From Legionella sp. (GTDB lineage: Bacteria; Pseudomonadota; Gammaproteobacteria; Legionellales; Legionellaceae), in assembly GCA_027437055.1 (NCBI GenBank), contig DAIAOV010000008.1, positions 1 through 52,964 on the forward strand: a stretch of DNA of 52,964 nt, in the 5' to 3' direction. This document shows, piece after piece, positions 29,067 to 38,672 of the stretch. Position 1 is the first letter of the stretch, and each line of letters begins with the position of its first letter. The position numbers were made by a program, and so were the translations under genes. Under the pieces are notes generated by a model. The model had not been told where the DNA came from and did not search any database. It was given only the letters and a program-made list of their open reading frames with translations.

Positions 29067-29558
29067 ATGTTTTGTTACGCTCTGGCTACTTGCTTTAATG
29101 GAGAAGCAATCAATTGGTACACGCCTCATCATATAAATCCCAACCGTTTATTTGCACAGAACCTCATACATCAATGGAAAAAGGAAATTTCGGAGCTCTG
29201 CGCTACTCTTGAACCAAAGACTCGTAAAACTTACGCAAAAAATAACCATCACCTTTATATTCTGAAAGAAGCCAATGGATATTGCTTTATAGCCTGCGAT
29301 ACTCAATTAAATACCCAGCAAGTCTACTGGCTTGTATACCATCTTCTTGACAAGAAAATCGCATTAAAAGAGGTTGGTGATGACTTAGAGGAGTACTCTC
29401 AAGATCCACAAATTGCAGTAGAATTAAGAAAAAATATTGAAGAGCTAATCGCGCAACAACCTCATATTGAAGAATTGATTGAACGAACTAATAATTTGCC
29501 AACTATCTCTTTTCAATTTCATTCACGCTCTGAAGAGAATCAATGTATTTTAATGTGA
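29067..29558 (+). CDS. Ykt6-like longin SNARE mimic with CaaX box
   Basis: A 163-residue protein that lines up with eukaryotic Ykt6 from end to end. The N-terminus MFCYALATCFNGEA matches Ykt6 MKLYSLSVLYKGEA and opens a longin-like domain (to about residue 100, with HLYILKEANGYCFIACDTQL). Residues 110-155 resemble the SNARE helix (IEELIAQQPHIEELIERTNN against MESLLERGEKLDDLVSKSEV), and the last four residues CILM form a CaaX prenylation box. The central-layer Arg of R-SNAREs is replaced by Gln. I choose ATG 29067 because AGGAG lies six bases before it and homology begins there; an ATG at 29043 lacks this. Inference: a Dot/Icm effector prenylated by the host and acting on vesicle fusion. Confidence 0.75.
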   Translation: MFCYALATCFNGEAINWYTPHHINPNRLFAQNLIHQWKKEISELCATLEPKTRKTYAKNNHHLYILKEANGYCFIACDTQLNTQQVYWLVYHLLDKKIALKEVGDDLEEYSQDPQIAVELRKNIEELIAQQPHIEELIERTNNLPTISFQFHSRSEENQCILM

Positions 29559-29651
29559 GTTTGATATAAAAAATAAAAACAAACTGTCCTATAATTAATA
29601 AATCAAGAGATTTTACTTAAATCCAGAGGAATTCTTTATAGGGAAATTATT

Positions 29652-30227
29652 TTGAATATCATCTTAAAAAACGAAGAACGATTATCCATCAAAATCAGCG
29701 AATTTCGACAAAAGTTTAATGGGTTTACCCTTATTGAACTGATGGTCACCCTCAGCGTCCTCTGCTTGCTCCTAGTACTCGCGATCCCATCTTTCAAAAA
29801 CATGATGTTAAACAATAGGTTAAGCGCCAATACCGATGCTTTAGTTAATGCACTAAGCTATGCACGTAGTACAGCACTATATCAAAACAGCAGTGTAGTA
29901 GTATGCCCTCTTGGAACCGTAGGGACTACTACTTGTGGTGGAAATTGGAGTTCAGGATGGATAGTAGTAACACAGCCAGCAGTAGGAACTAGCACACTAC
30001 TGAAAAGCCAACAATTTTCCCCAAGCGATCCAACATTAAGCAGCAATGTCGCTAGTGTAGTCTTCGATGCTCATGGAATAGCCACGACTCAAAGTAATTT
30101 TAAGTTATGCGACAGCCGAGGCGGCTCTTATGCTACTTCAGTTGAAGTTTTAGCTACGGGATTTGTCCAATTGGGAAACACTCCTGGTCAAGCCGTTTGG
30201 GATAATAGCGCTTTGGCGTGTCCTTAG
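29652..30227 (+). CDS. fimT: GspH/FimT-family minor pilin
   Basis: A 191-residue type IV pseudopilin. NGFTLIELMVTLSVLCLLLV is the prepilin peptidase site and hydrophobic helix, with the invariant Glu at +5 after cleavage between Gly and Phe; the rest is the FimT/GspH head (LSYARSTALYQN, GWIV, VVFDAHGIAT). The initiation codon appears to be TTG 29652 behind AGGG, giving an unusually long leader of about 24 residues. It is the first gene of the minor-pilin operon. FimT in other competent bacteria binds DNA during uptake. Confidence 0.88.
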   Translation: MNIILKNEERLSIKISEFRQKFNGFTLIELMVTLSVLCLLLVLAIPSFKNMMLNNRLSANTDALVNALSYARSTALYQNSSVVVCPLGTVGTTTCGGNWSSGWIVVTQPAVGTSTLLKSQQFSPSDPTLSSNVASVVFDAHGIATTQSNFKLCDSRGGSYATSVEVLATGFVQLGNTPGQAVWDNSALACP

Positions 30228-30237
30228 GAGATGAGCG

Positions 30238-30762
30238 ATGATAACGTCACAAAAGGGAATGACCTTACTGGAAGTACTCGTTACCTTAGTGATATTAGCT
30301 GTTGGCTTGCTTGGCCTAGCCAGTATGCTGATGTATTCCAACAAGGCCAATAACTCCAGTTATGCAAAACAGCAAGCAGTTCAGTGCATTTATGATATTT
30401 TTGACCGAATTCGCGCTAATTATCAATCAGCCATTAATGGTAACTATAACATCAGCAATATAGGCAGTAATGGCTTACCTACTAGTGTTCCGACTCCATC
30501 CACCTTATGTAATGTTTCAGCCTGCACTCCCGCTCAAATGGCCTCTTATGACACTTGGTATTGGCTTACTAAAGATGTTACCAGATTACCAAATGGTAGT
30601 GGCTCGATTACCTCGGCACTTTCTGGAGCATCCGGCAATACAGTGATTACGGTAACTGTCCAATGGGATGATAGCCAAGCGCAAGCAAATTTGGGAGCGA
30701 GTAGTACAGTTTCAACGAATAATGCTAACTTTGTTCAACTCAGCATTCAGAGCGAATTATGA
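30238..30762 (+). CDS. pilV: Minor pilin PilV
   Basis: A 174-residue type IV minor pilin with the leader MITSQKG and cleavage site G/MTLLEVLVTLVILAVGLLGLA, typical of PilV. The head has QQAVQCIYDIFDRIRANYQSAI and two cysteines likely to pair (LCNVSAC). The start codon follows fimT by 10 bases and the stop overlaps the pilW start (ATGA), so the genes are one translational chain. Minor pilins prime assembly of the pilus at the inner membrane and carry PilY1. Confidence 0.88.
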   Translation: MITSQKGMTLLEVLVTLVILAVGLLGLASMLMYSNKANNSSYAKQQAVQCIYDIFDRIRANYQSAINGNYNISNIGSNGLPTSVPTPSTLCNVSACTPAQMASYDTWYWLTKDVTRLPNGSGSITSALSGASGNTVITVTVQWDDSQAQANLGASSTVSTNNANFVQLSIQSEL

Positions 30763-31817
30763 ATAATAGACAACAAGGCTTTTCTTTAGTAGAGCTTATG
30801 ATAGCCATACTAATCAGTCTTCTTCTTACCTATGCCGTCCTTAGGATTTATCTGGCTCAGACTCAGCTCTATAAAACATCCAACTCCCAAGATGTCATTC
30901 AAAGCACTGAAAATGCAATTGTCAATTTAGTTACCCCAGTGATCCGATCAACGGGTTTTACAGGATGCGGTACAGTCGTATCAGCCTTTTCCAATTTGAA
31001 TACTGGAGGCCCCAGTCCAATAGCAACGATTAATACTAACCCCATCATGATTATGGGTTATAGTGGTACAGGAACATCCTATACAATCAATCAAGACAAT
31101 CCGACGAATGATGGTGGTGCCAGTGATTGGACTCCCTCTCTAGAACCAACTCTAGTTGGTAATGTAGAAAAAGGTAATGATGTGATTATTGTTTTTGGTT
31201 CTGCTCCTGGAAGTTATCCTCTTAGCGTGACCACTATTGACTCAACCAGTAGTTCTTTTACAGTAGATACTACGGCGGGAACAACTATTACTGTAGGACA
31301 ATTCGGTGCAGTATCTGATTGTGGTAAAACAGTAATTTTTCAAATTACTGGCGTAGCAGGAAACACTATTTCCCATGTTTCAGGAACAGGAGTTTTAGCC
31401 AATGCCAGTAGTAATTTGCCTGAAAACTTTGTCGTTGGCACACAATTTATTCCATTACAACAAACCGCTTTTTTTGTCGGACAAGGGCAAGGTGGGCAAA
31501 GTTCATTAATGCGCGCTATCTTAGTTGGTAATACATGGAATATTCAGCCTATTGTGCCAGGTGTTGAGTTCATGCAAGTGGAATATGGCATAGGAAGTAA
31601 CGGAGTGATTACCCAATATGTTCCTGCAAGCGCGGTTGTAGACTGGACACAAGTTTATGCGGTGAGAATGGGCTTTTTAATTGAAGGACAAATAGGCTCT
31701 GGGACACCCGGTACACAAAAATTCACTGTATTAGATACCACAGTGACAGTACCTACTGACAATCGAATTCGTCATGTTTTTGAAATTACAATTAACTTGA
31801 GGAACGCCTTATCATGA
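30759..31817 (+). CDS. pilW: Minor pilin PilW
   Basis: A 352-residue minor pilin. QQGFSLVELMIAILISLLLTYAVL is the cleavage site and transmembrane helix; the large head, with IRSTGFTGCGT early and VPTDNRIRHVFEITINLRNA at the end, is typical of PilW. It overlaps pilV and pilX by four bases on each side. Confidence 0.88.
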   Translation: MNNRQQGFSLVELMIAILISLLLTYAVLRIYLAQTQLYKTSNSQDVIQSTENAIVNLVTPVIRSTGFTGCGTVVSAFSNLNTGGPSPIATINTNPIMIMGYSGTGTSYTINQDNPTNDGGASDWTPSLEPTLVGNVEKGNDVIIVFGSAPGSYPLSVTTIDSTSSSFTVDTTAGTTITVGQFGAVSDCGKTVIFQITGVAGNTISHVSGTGVLANASSNLPENFVVGTQFIPLQQTAFFVGQGQGGQSSLMRAILVGNTWNIQPIVPGVEFMQVEYGIGSNGVITQYVPASAVVDWTQVYAVRMGFLIEGQIGSGTPGTQKFTVLDTTVTVPTDNRIRHVFEITINLRNALS

Positions 31818-32296
31818 AACAACAAGGCTACATCTTATTGCTTACTCTGGTCTTAATGATCATGCTAACTGTATTGGCTCTTACTCAAATATCGTCCAAT
31901 ACAAGCCAGACACGCGTAGACGCTAACTCAACTGATTCTATAATTACTTTTGAAAAGACAGAGGGAGCAGTGAATCAAGCAATTAACAATTTAAATAATG
32001 GAACCTATACTGCAAATAGTTTTCTGAATAACAGTAATGGGCTCTATCTCTTTGATCCTAATTCGCCTCCTTTATGGACCACTATTAATTGGTCAAGCAG
32101 TGCTGTCATTAATAGTTTTCAAGGAAATTCAGGAGCCCAATCGGCTTATTTTATTGAAAAATTACCTTCCGTTTGCTTGCCAGGACAAAATTGCAAAACA
32201 CAATCTAATAATTTATATAGGATTACTGCACGTGCCGTAGGAGCAAGCGGGAATTCCGCAGTAATAATACAAACAACACTACAGGTGCAACAATAG
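31814..32296 (+). CDS. pilX: Minor pilin PilX
   Basis: A 160-residue protein starting MKQQGYILLLTLVLMIMLTVLALTQ, the PilX form of the pilin N-terminus (no Glu at +5, as usual in this family). The head has a cysteine pair near SVCLPGQNCKT. Overlaps pilW by four bases; pilY1 follows by 12. Confidence 0.85.
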   Translation: MKQQGYILLLTLVLMIMLTVLALTQISSNTSQTRVDANSTDSIITFEKTEGAVNQAINNLNNGTYTANSFLNNSNGLYLFDPNSPPLWTTINWSSSAVINSFQGNSGAQSAYFIEKLPSVCLPGQNCKTQSNNLYRITARAVGASGNSAVIIQTTLQVQQ

Positions 32297-32308
32297 GTTA
32301 AAAATATC

Positions 32309-35300
32309 ATGGACGCATTAAGATTTAAGATATGTAGAAGGCGTAATTTAAAGAGACCAATAAAAAACTATTGGCTGACTAGAATTATCATACTGCTCTT
32401 TATGTTACAAGCAAGCACCGCAAGTGCCGTGCCTACCATGGTTATTCCCCAAGTTTCTCTGATCATGTCCAACCCTATTCATCCGCAAGTACTCATATTA
32501 ATCGGTAATTCTCAATCTATGGATGGAACATTAAGTGGCGCGATAATGACCGGATCAGGCTCCCTTTCTTCTAGTTTAAGTTCATTGAATAGTTCAAGCT
32601 CTCCTGTTAACTATACTGTTCCCACAGGATTTACTCCCCCTGTTCAAGCAGCTAACAGCAGTGGACTAGCGCCCTATACCGTAACGCAAAATGGCCATTT
32701 AGTTGATAATGGCCCAAGCCGACTCAATGTGGCTAAAGCAGGGATTCAGGCTATTATTCAAGCCTATATGCAATCAACCGATTTTGCTTTGGCTACTTAT
32801 AGTACCAGTGGAGCCTCAACTTATAATACCTGGGTGTATTATATGTCCCCGCAAACCAGTAATTTTGTTTTTACCAATACTCAAGTGGCGGGAAATAGAT
32901 ACATTTCTAATCCTTGCTACAATTACAGCTCTGATTCTTCAACAATTGCCAGCAATTGCTCATCCATTGCTGGTGTTTTTGGTTCTACTCTCGTCTCTTC
33001 AAGCCTGTACATGCAAATTGGGGAGTCTAGTGACGACCCTAATATTAATGACGTGTTGTATGCTGGCAGTGGTTTTCCCGGGATATTCTTGACCTATAGT
33101 GGTCCGTCTCCTGCTTCGCCCTATCCACCTAATTTTTCATTAAGTAATTACAACAATGGCAGTGTATTAATATCTTATCAAAAATCAGCACCGAACATTG
33201 GTAGTTTTGGTACCTCTCCTACTAATGCTGGTTTTGTGCCTTATTCGCCCCAAGTCATTTATTCGCAACGTGGTTTTGGTTATTATGGCAGTCAATCTGC
33301 AAATACAGGCACTATTCTGGTTCCTATGACTACTGCAGGAACAAATCCAACCACTTCCAGCGTGACTACTGCCATCAATGCTTTTTTACCTTATTTATTA
33401 CCCGAAACAAATACCTCATCAACTACTGAAATAAAAGACATAGCAACCCAATCTCCCACTGCTGGGTTATTAGCCAAAGCGAATAGTTATCTCTCTACTC
33501 TTGGCACCACCAGTGGCAACGGGTGCCCGCAAAAAAAATACGTCATTTTGATTTCTGATGGTTTACCAACTGAAGATCTTAACGGGGGGTCTTGGCCACC
33601 ATTGGGCAGTGCGGCAGCAACTGGCTACGGCGTTACTGCAACATTTAATGCAGACGGTTCATTAAAATCGACTAATGACCAAGCGTTGACTGACACCATA
33701 AATAATATAAAAACCTTAAACTCTAATGGCATTTTAACTTACGTCATTGGTCTAGGGGCTGGTGTTGACCCAACAATAAATTCCCAAGCAGCGGCAACAT
33801 TAACAGCCATGGCAGTTGCCGGAGGGACCAATAATTATTACCCTGCCACCAATCCCACTGCATTAGTGAATGATCTTAATAATATTATGGTTTCTATTCA
33901 AAATGGTTCATTCACTACCTCAGCAGCATCAGTCAGTTCAACCCAACTGAGCAGTGGGGCAGTGGAGTACGTTGCCAGTTTTGTCTCTAATGATACTCCT
34001 TATCAAGATTGGACGGGAAATTTACAAGCAATATCATTGAACTCCACTACAGGATATCCTACAAGTACTATAATTTGGGCGGCACAAGGACTACTTGATA
34101 GTTTGGTTGCCGGTACGGGATGGTCATCCTCCCGTTTGATAGCGACTTGGAATCCAACAACAAGTGCAGGCGTTCCTTTTGAATGGACTAATCTATCGAC
34201 CACCCAACAAAGTCAACTACAGCCATCTGATACACTAGGACAAAACAGGCTACAGTATCTTCGTGGTAACACTGCATTAGAAGCACGCAATGGAGGAACA
34301 TTTCGTAATCGCTCCCATATTTTGGGAGATATAATAGACAGTCAAGTAGTCTACGTTGGTCCCCCTCAAGGAGCAATTCAAGCATCCAGTTATACTTCCT
34401 TTGTCAGTGCGCAAAAAAATCGCCAACCCATGCTCTATGTTGGTGCTAATGATGGTATGCTGCATGCGTTTAACGCCTCTACGGGAAAAGAGCTTTTTGC
34501 TTTTATCCCGAATGCTGTATTTGCTAATCTCTATAATCTAACAGCACCGCTTTATAATCAAAGCCATCTATTTTTTGTCGATGGCTCACCACAAAGTGGA
34601 GATGTTCAATTTTCAGATAACAGTTGGCATACCTTGGTGATCAGCGGTGAGAATGCCGGAGGTAAAAGTGTTTTTGCTTTAGATGTAACCAATCCAACTA
34701 ATATTAATTCAGAAACGACTTTAGCACAGTCAGTCCTTTGGGAGTTTACTGATAGCGATCTTGGCCTTACCTACAGCCCCCCTCAGGTCGCTGAAATTGG
34801 CTCCTCTAGCTCCACTCCATTAACCTTTGCGGTATTTTTTGGTAATGGCTACAACAATCCCAACAATAATGCCGTGCTTTATGCGGTCAATCCGCAAACC
34901 GGTACTCTATTGACTAAAATCAATTTATGCACTGCAGTTCCCAGTGCCTGCAATGCTAATGCTCCGCAAGGCTTATCTTCAGTAACAGTAGCAAACAGCA
35001 ACGGTTTACAAGGAGTGCCCATTACCGTGGTGTATGCGGGAGATCTACAGGGAAATTTATGGGCGGTCGATGTCACTGATCCAAGCCCTGCAAATTGGGC
35101 GGCCCGATTATTATTTCAAGCAAGAGACGCTAGCGGTAATGCTCAACCTATCACAACCTCCCCCGTGGTTACCTTAAATCCGAATTATCCTCGTCGCCAA
35201 GGTCCGTTTATTATGTTTGGTACTGGGCAACTCCTTGTCGAAGCCGATCTACTTAATACCAACACACAATCTATTTATGGTGTATGGGACAAACCCTTAG

Positions 35301-35830
35301 CCAACACAACGTTCACTCGTTCCAATCTGCAACAACAAACACTAACCCAAGTCAGTCCTGCCCAATCTGGGTTGTCTGAAACTATACTTACCGTGACTAG
35401 TAATACGATTAATTGGCTTAGCCAGGATGGATGGTTTGTAGATTTGCCTATTGCCGGTCAAAGAACCATAACTAATCCGATTATTCTAAATGGAGCATTT
35501 ATTGCAACACTAAATACCCCTCCCTTAACTGCCTGCAGTGGCACCTTTAGTTCCATGCTCTTAGAATTGAATTACGCAACGGGCGGGGCATTTTCCAAGG
35601 CGCAATTAGATGTTGCTGGTAATGGTAATCTAAACAGTCAGCCCAAATTTAACGGCAGTTACGCAGTGGGAATGAGCTTATCAAACAGTTACGCTAATGC
35701 GCCAACTTTCGTAGGAGTTAATAAAAATGGTAATGCAGTCATTAACACTACCCTGTCTAATGGAACACAATCGTCAGTCATTAATCCTAATAATGCACCA
35801 CGAAAAATAGGATGGTGGCAACTTCAATGA
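32309..35830 (+). CDS. pilY1: Type IV pilus tip adhesin PilY1
   Basis: The 1173-residue protein begins with a basic stretch and a signal-like helix (ILLFMLQASTASA). Residues 50-530 resemble a von Willebrand A domain: LILIGNSQSMDG at the metal-site position and VILISDGLPTED later. The C-terminal half is the PilY1 beta-propeller: RQPMLYVGANDGMLHAFNA, AVFANLYNLTAPLYNQSHLF, VDGSP, then YAGDLQGNLWAVDV. Ser/Thr/Asn-rich stretches fill the N-terminal domain. PilY1 sits on the minor-pilin complex and controls extension, adhesion and surface sensing. Length is normal for the family. The MIDAS-like motif is NSQS rather than DxSxS, so metal binding there is uncertain. Confidence 0.92.
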   Translation: MDALRFKICRRRNLKRPIKNYWLTRIIILLFMLQASTASAVPTMVIPQVSLIMSNPIHPQVLILIGNSQSMDGTLSGAIMTGSGSLSSSLSSLNSSSSPVNYTVPTGFTPPVQAANSSGLAPYTVTQNGHLVDNGPSRLNVAKAGIQAIIQAYMQSTDFALATYSTSGASTYNTWVYYMSPQTSNFVFTNTQVAGNRYISNPCYNYSSDSSTIASNCSSIAGVFGSTLVSSSLYMQIGESSDDPNINDVLYAGSGFPGIFLTYSGPSPASPYPPNFSLSNYNNGSVLISYQKSAPNIGSFGTSPTNAGFVPYSPQVIYSQRGFGYYGSQSANTGTILVPMTTAGTNPTTSSVTTAINAFLPYLLPETNTSSTTEIKDIATQSPTAGLLAKANSYLSTLGTTSGNGCPQKKYVILISDGLPTEDLNGGSWPPLGSAAATGYGVTATFNADGSLKSTNDQALTDTINNIKTLNSNGILTYVIGLGAGVDPTINSQAAATLTAMAVAGGTNNYYPATNPTALVNDLNNIMVSIQNGSFTTSAASVSSTQLSSGAVEYVASFVSNDTPYQDWTGNLQAISLNSTTGYPTSTIIWAAQGLLDSLVAGTGWSSSRLIATWNPTTSAGVPFEWTNLSTTQQSQLQPSDTLGQNRLQYLRGNTALEARNGGTFRNRSHILGDIIDSQVVYVGPPQGAIQASSYTSFVSAQKNRQPMLYVGANDGMLHAFNASTGKELFAFIPNAVFANLYNLTAPLYNQSHLFFVDGSPQSGDVQFSDNSWHTLVISGENAGGKSVFALDVTNPTNINSETTLAQSVLWEFTDSDLGLTYSPPQVAEIGSSSSTPLTFAVFFGNGYNNPNNNAVLYAVNPQTGTLLTKINLCTAVPSACNANAPQGLSSVTVANSNGLQGVPITVVYAGDLQGNLWAVDVTDPSPANWAARLLFQARDASGNAQPITTSPVVTLNPNYPRRQGPFIMFGTGQLLVEADLLNTNTQSIYGVWDKPLANTTFTRSNLQQQTLTQVSPAQSGLSETILTVTSNTINWLSQDGWFVDLPIAGQRTITNPIILNGAFIATLNTPPLTACSGTFSSMLLELNYATGGAFSKAQLDVAGNGNLNSQPKFNGSYAVGMSLSNSYANAPTFVGVNKNGNAVINTTLSNGTQSSVINPNNAPRKIGWWQLQ

Positions 35831-35841
35831 AGGTACATAAA

Positions 35842-36282
35842 ATGAATCATAAGACGAGAAACAAGTCGACTAGACCTTATGGATTTACCCTGGTAGAACT
35901 ACTCATTACTATCATAATTATAGGAATTCTCTTAACTTTTGCTTATCCATCTTATAAAGCTTACATAATGAAATCGCGACGTACCGACGCATTACAGACC
36001 CTGTCGCAAGATCAACTTATTTTGGAGCGTTGTTACTCGACCAATTTTTCTTATAGTACTGCATGTAGCGCCCTTCCTGCTTTTCCTCAGATATCAGCTC
36101 AAGGATTTTACAGCATTACCATTTCAAATGTAGGGACTTCAACATATACCTTAACGGCAACGCCTATAGGTTCCCAAGCTCAAGATACTACATGCACCAG
36201 TATCTCCGTGAATCAGGCTAATGCCCGAACAGCCTCCGACTCAACCAATACGTCACAATCTGTATGTTGGAATCCTACATAA
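35842..36282 (+). CDS. pilE: Type IV pilin PilE-like
   Basis: A pilin with cleavage site YGFTLVELLITIIIIGILLTFAYP, followed by the assembly signature YKAYIMKSRRTDALQTL and a cysteine pair (ERCYST, ...STAC) plus one near the C-terminus. The start at ATG 35842 has AAGG eight bases upstream; an ATG at 35827 overlaps the pilY1 stop and is a possible alternative. The position after pilY1 is the usual place of the minor pilin PilE rather than the major pilin gene. Confidence 0.86.
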   Translation: MNHKTRNKSTRPYGFTLVELLITIIIIGILLTFAYPSYKAYIMKSRRTDALQTLSQDQLILERCYSTNFSYSTACSALPAFPQISAQGFYSITISNVGTSTYTLTATPIGSQAQDTTCTSISVNQANARTASDSTNTSQSVCWNPT

Positions 36283-36310
36283 AAAACACTCATCTTGCTT
36301 AAAAAGAAAA

Positions 36311-36338
36311 TTTCCATTACATTGGCCAATAATGGAAA
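36311..36338. repeat. Hairpin between pilE and comEC
   Basis: TTTCCATTA and TAATGGAAA form a perfect 9-bp stem; the loop region includes the palindrome ATTGGCCAAT. It could weaken read-through from the pilin operon into comEC, though the T-rich side lies on the minus-strand side. Confidence 0.5.
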
Positions 36339-36356
36339 GTCCAACTACTTAATAAA

Positions 36357-38570
36357 ATGGAAATTTTTTGCTTTTTCCTAGGTATACTTTATATCTATAC
36401 ATCCAATCTTTTTTTACCTCTAAGCGCGTTAGTCTTTTTCTTTATTACTCCACGCTATCCAATCATTTTGTTATTTATTATAGGGCTGTTGTTCGCCTGG
36501 ACTCATCAATGGCTCACTTTACCCAAAGGCATACCTGATGTTCCTGTTATTCCTCACGCACTATTGCAAGGGACGATCGCTTCTCTCCCAGTACAAAACA
36601 GCAATAAAACTCAATTTTTATTCTCTATTGAGAGAATTAATGGTGTCCCAGCCCACGGATTAGTGCAATTAAATTGGTACAATAAAGCGTCTCAGCTCCA
36701 TGCTGGACAGCATTGGCAACTTACCGCAAAAATTAAAAAACCGCGTAATTTTCTCAACCCAGGTAGTTACGATTATGTTAATTCACTGAAAAAAAGACAT
36801 ATTTATTGGACGGGATACATTAAATCTAAAAATAATAAATTAATACATCAGCCCTATTCCCCATGGACATGGTTATCTCTTCGTGAGTATCTAGGACAAG
36901 CATTGACTAAACGAGCACCGGATAAACAAACGGCAGGAATTGTAGAGGCCCTCACCTTAAATATCACTACACAAATCAGTCAGGACGATTGGAGTTTATT
37001 CAGACGCACAGGGACAATCCACTTATTTGGTATTTCAGGAGAACATATCGCCTTAATTGCAGGACTTTGTTCCCTGATTATCCGATGGTTATGGACAAGA
37101 AGTGTTCGCTGTTGTTTATGGATACCCGCTCTTACTGTATCCAGTATTGGTGGTTTTATTGTTGCTATTTTTTATGCTTTTTTAGCGGGCTTTGAGCCAC
37201 CAGTGCAAAGAGCATTAATTGGGAATTTTTTCTATGCGGTGTACTGTATAGGAAAACAGCGTTTTACACCCTGGCAGATTTGGCGTTATGCCCTCTTCGG
37301 TGTCTTATGTCTTGAACCTCACGCTGTTTTTATGCAAGGATTTTATTTTTCTTTTCTGGCTGTGGCTTGTCTGTTCTTAACGCAACAACGTTGGCGTCTT
37401 AAAGGGTATAAAGGAACCTTGGCGTTGCAACTCAGTTGTTTAATAGGATTAATGCCTTTAACACTGTATTGGTTTTCTTATGGGTCCATCAATGGATTCA
37501 TTGCTAATTTATTTGCGATTCCTTTAGTCAGTTTACTTATTGTCCCCTTATCGTTAATCACCATGTTAGTCAGTTCTTTTGATTGGTCTTGGTTATTGAT
37601 GAAGCCTCTTTCATGGTTAATTGCCTTATTATTTAAAGGGTTAACTTGGACCGAATATTTGGCAGCTATTAACATCAATTGGTCTATTAATCAGATAGTC
37701 TTTGTGCTTTCATTAATGGGGGCCTTGCTCTTATGGGTGTTATTACCTGTCAGACCATTTAAACAATTAGCTTTGCTTTGGCTTATTATCCCTTTATTTC
37801 CTGCCCATCGTACTATCCATGAGGGAGAGGCATTAATACAAATATTAGACGTTGGACAAGGTTTAGCTGTAACTATTCGAACTCAAAATCATACCTTACT
37901 TTATGATACGGGAGATCAATTTTTTCAGGGGAGCGATCTAGGAGCTATGGTGATTTTACCTTTTTATCAGGCTATAGGAGTAAACAAAGTAGATAAAATT
38001 GTGATTAGCCATCCGGATAGGGATCATAGAGGCGGGTTAAAATCAATAGAAGAAGGGATAGCTGTGGACGAATTATTAGTCAATAATACCCTTTATTATG
38101 ACCATGGAATGAATTGCCATGAATATCCACAATGGCAGTGGGATGGGGTCACTTTTCGTTTTTTTCCTGTACACCAAGCGTTCCAAGATAAAAATAATAA
38201 CTCGTGTATCTTACAAATAAGTAATACAACAGGACGTGTTTTATTAGCCGGAGATATAGAACAAGTTGGTGAGGATTATTTAGTAAGAACCTATGGAGAT
38301 CAATTGAGCTCTCAGGTTTTAGTTGTTCCTCATCACGGCAGCAAAACCTCTTCTTCTTACCGTTTTTTGCTTGAAGTAGCCCCTCACTATGCCATTGCTT
38401 CGTTGGGTTTTGATAATCGTTTTCATTTTCCCCATGCACAAACTCTTGCACGGCTGAACTCATTGGATATTCCTTTTATTAGAACAGATGAATGCGGTAT
38501 GGTGGACATTACTCTTCCTGCAACAGGAGCTATGGGCAAACCTCAATGTTATAGTGGTTTCAGGTTGTAA
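36357..38570 (+). CDS. comEC: DNA uptake channel ComEC/Rec2
   Basis: A 737-residue inner-membrane protein for passage of single-stranded DNA. Residues 60-160 form an OB-like domain (RNFLNPGSYDYVNSLKKRHIYW), 170-480 the competence domain with many membrane helices (LFGISGEHIALIAGL, FEPPVQRALIGNFFYAVY), and the C-terminal 250 residues a metallo-beta-lactamase-like nuclease domain: ILDVGQGLAVTI, LLYDTG, HPDRDHRGG with the metal ligands, LLAGDIE and VPHHGSKTSS. The metal ligands are intact. Placement right after the minor pilins unites pilus-driven DNA capture and uptake. Confidence 0.94.
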   Translation: MEIFCFFLGILYIYTSNLFLPLSALVFFFITPRYPIILLFIIGLLFAWTHQWLTLPKGIPDVPVIPHALLQGTIASLPVQNSNKTQFLFSIERINGVPAHGLVQLNWYNKASQLHAGQHWQLTAKIKKPRNFLNPGSYDYVNSLKKRHIYWTGYIKSKNNKLIHQPYSPWTWLSLREYLGQALTKRAPDKQTAGIVEALTLNITTQISQDDWSLFRRTGTIHLFGISGEHIALIAGLCSLIIRWLWTRSVRCCLWIPALTVSSIGGFIVAIFYAFLAGFEPPVQRALIGNFFYAVYCIGKQRFTPWQIWRYALFGVLCLEPHAVFMQGFYFSFLAVACLFLTQQRWRLKGYKGTLALQLSCLIGLMPLTLYWFSYGSINGFIANLFAIPLVSLLIVPLSLITMLVSSFDWSWLLMKPLSWLIALLFKGLTWTEYLAAININWSINQIVFVLSLMGALLLWVLLPVRPFKQLALLWLIIPLFPAHRTIHEGEALIQILDVGQGLAVTIRTQNHTLLYDTGDQFFQGSDLGAMVILPFYQAIGVNKVDKIVISHPDRDHRGGLKSIEEGIAVDELLVNNTLYYDHGMNCHEYPQWQWDGVTFRFFPVHQAFQDKNNNSCILQISNTTGRVLLAGDIEQVGEDYLVRTYGDQLSSQVLVVPHHGSKTSSSYRFLLEVAPHYAIASLGFDNRFHFPHAQTLARLNSLDIPFIRTDECGMVDITLPATGAMGKPQCYSGFRL

Positions 38571-38672
38571 CGCACAAAAAATTCCATGCCTGAATTTCGG
38601 TCTCATTTTTTTTTAATTTCGCTATAGTAAATTATATGAGCTTATCAGGCCTTTATTTTTAAGAGACGATTT

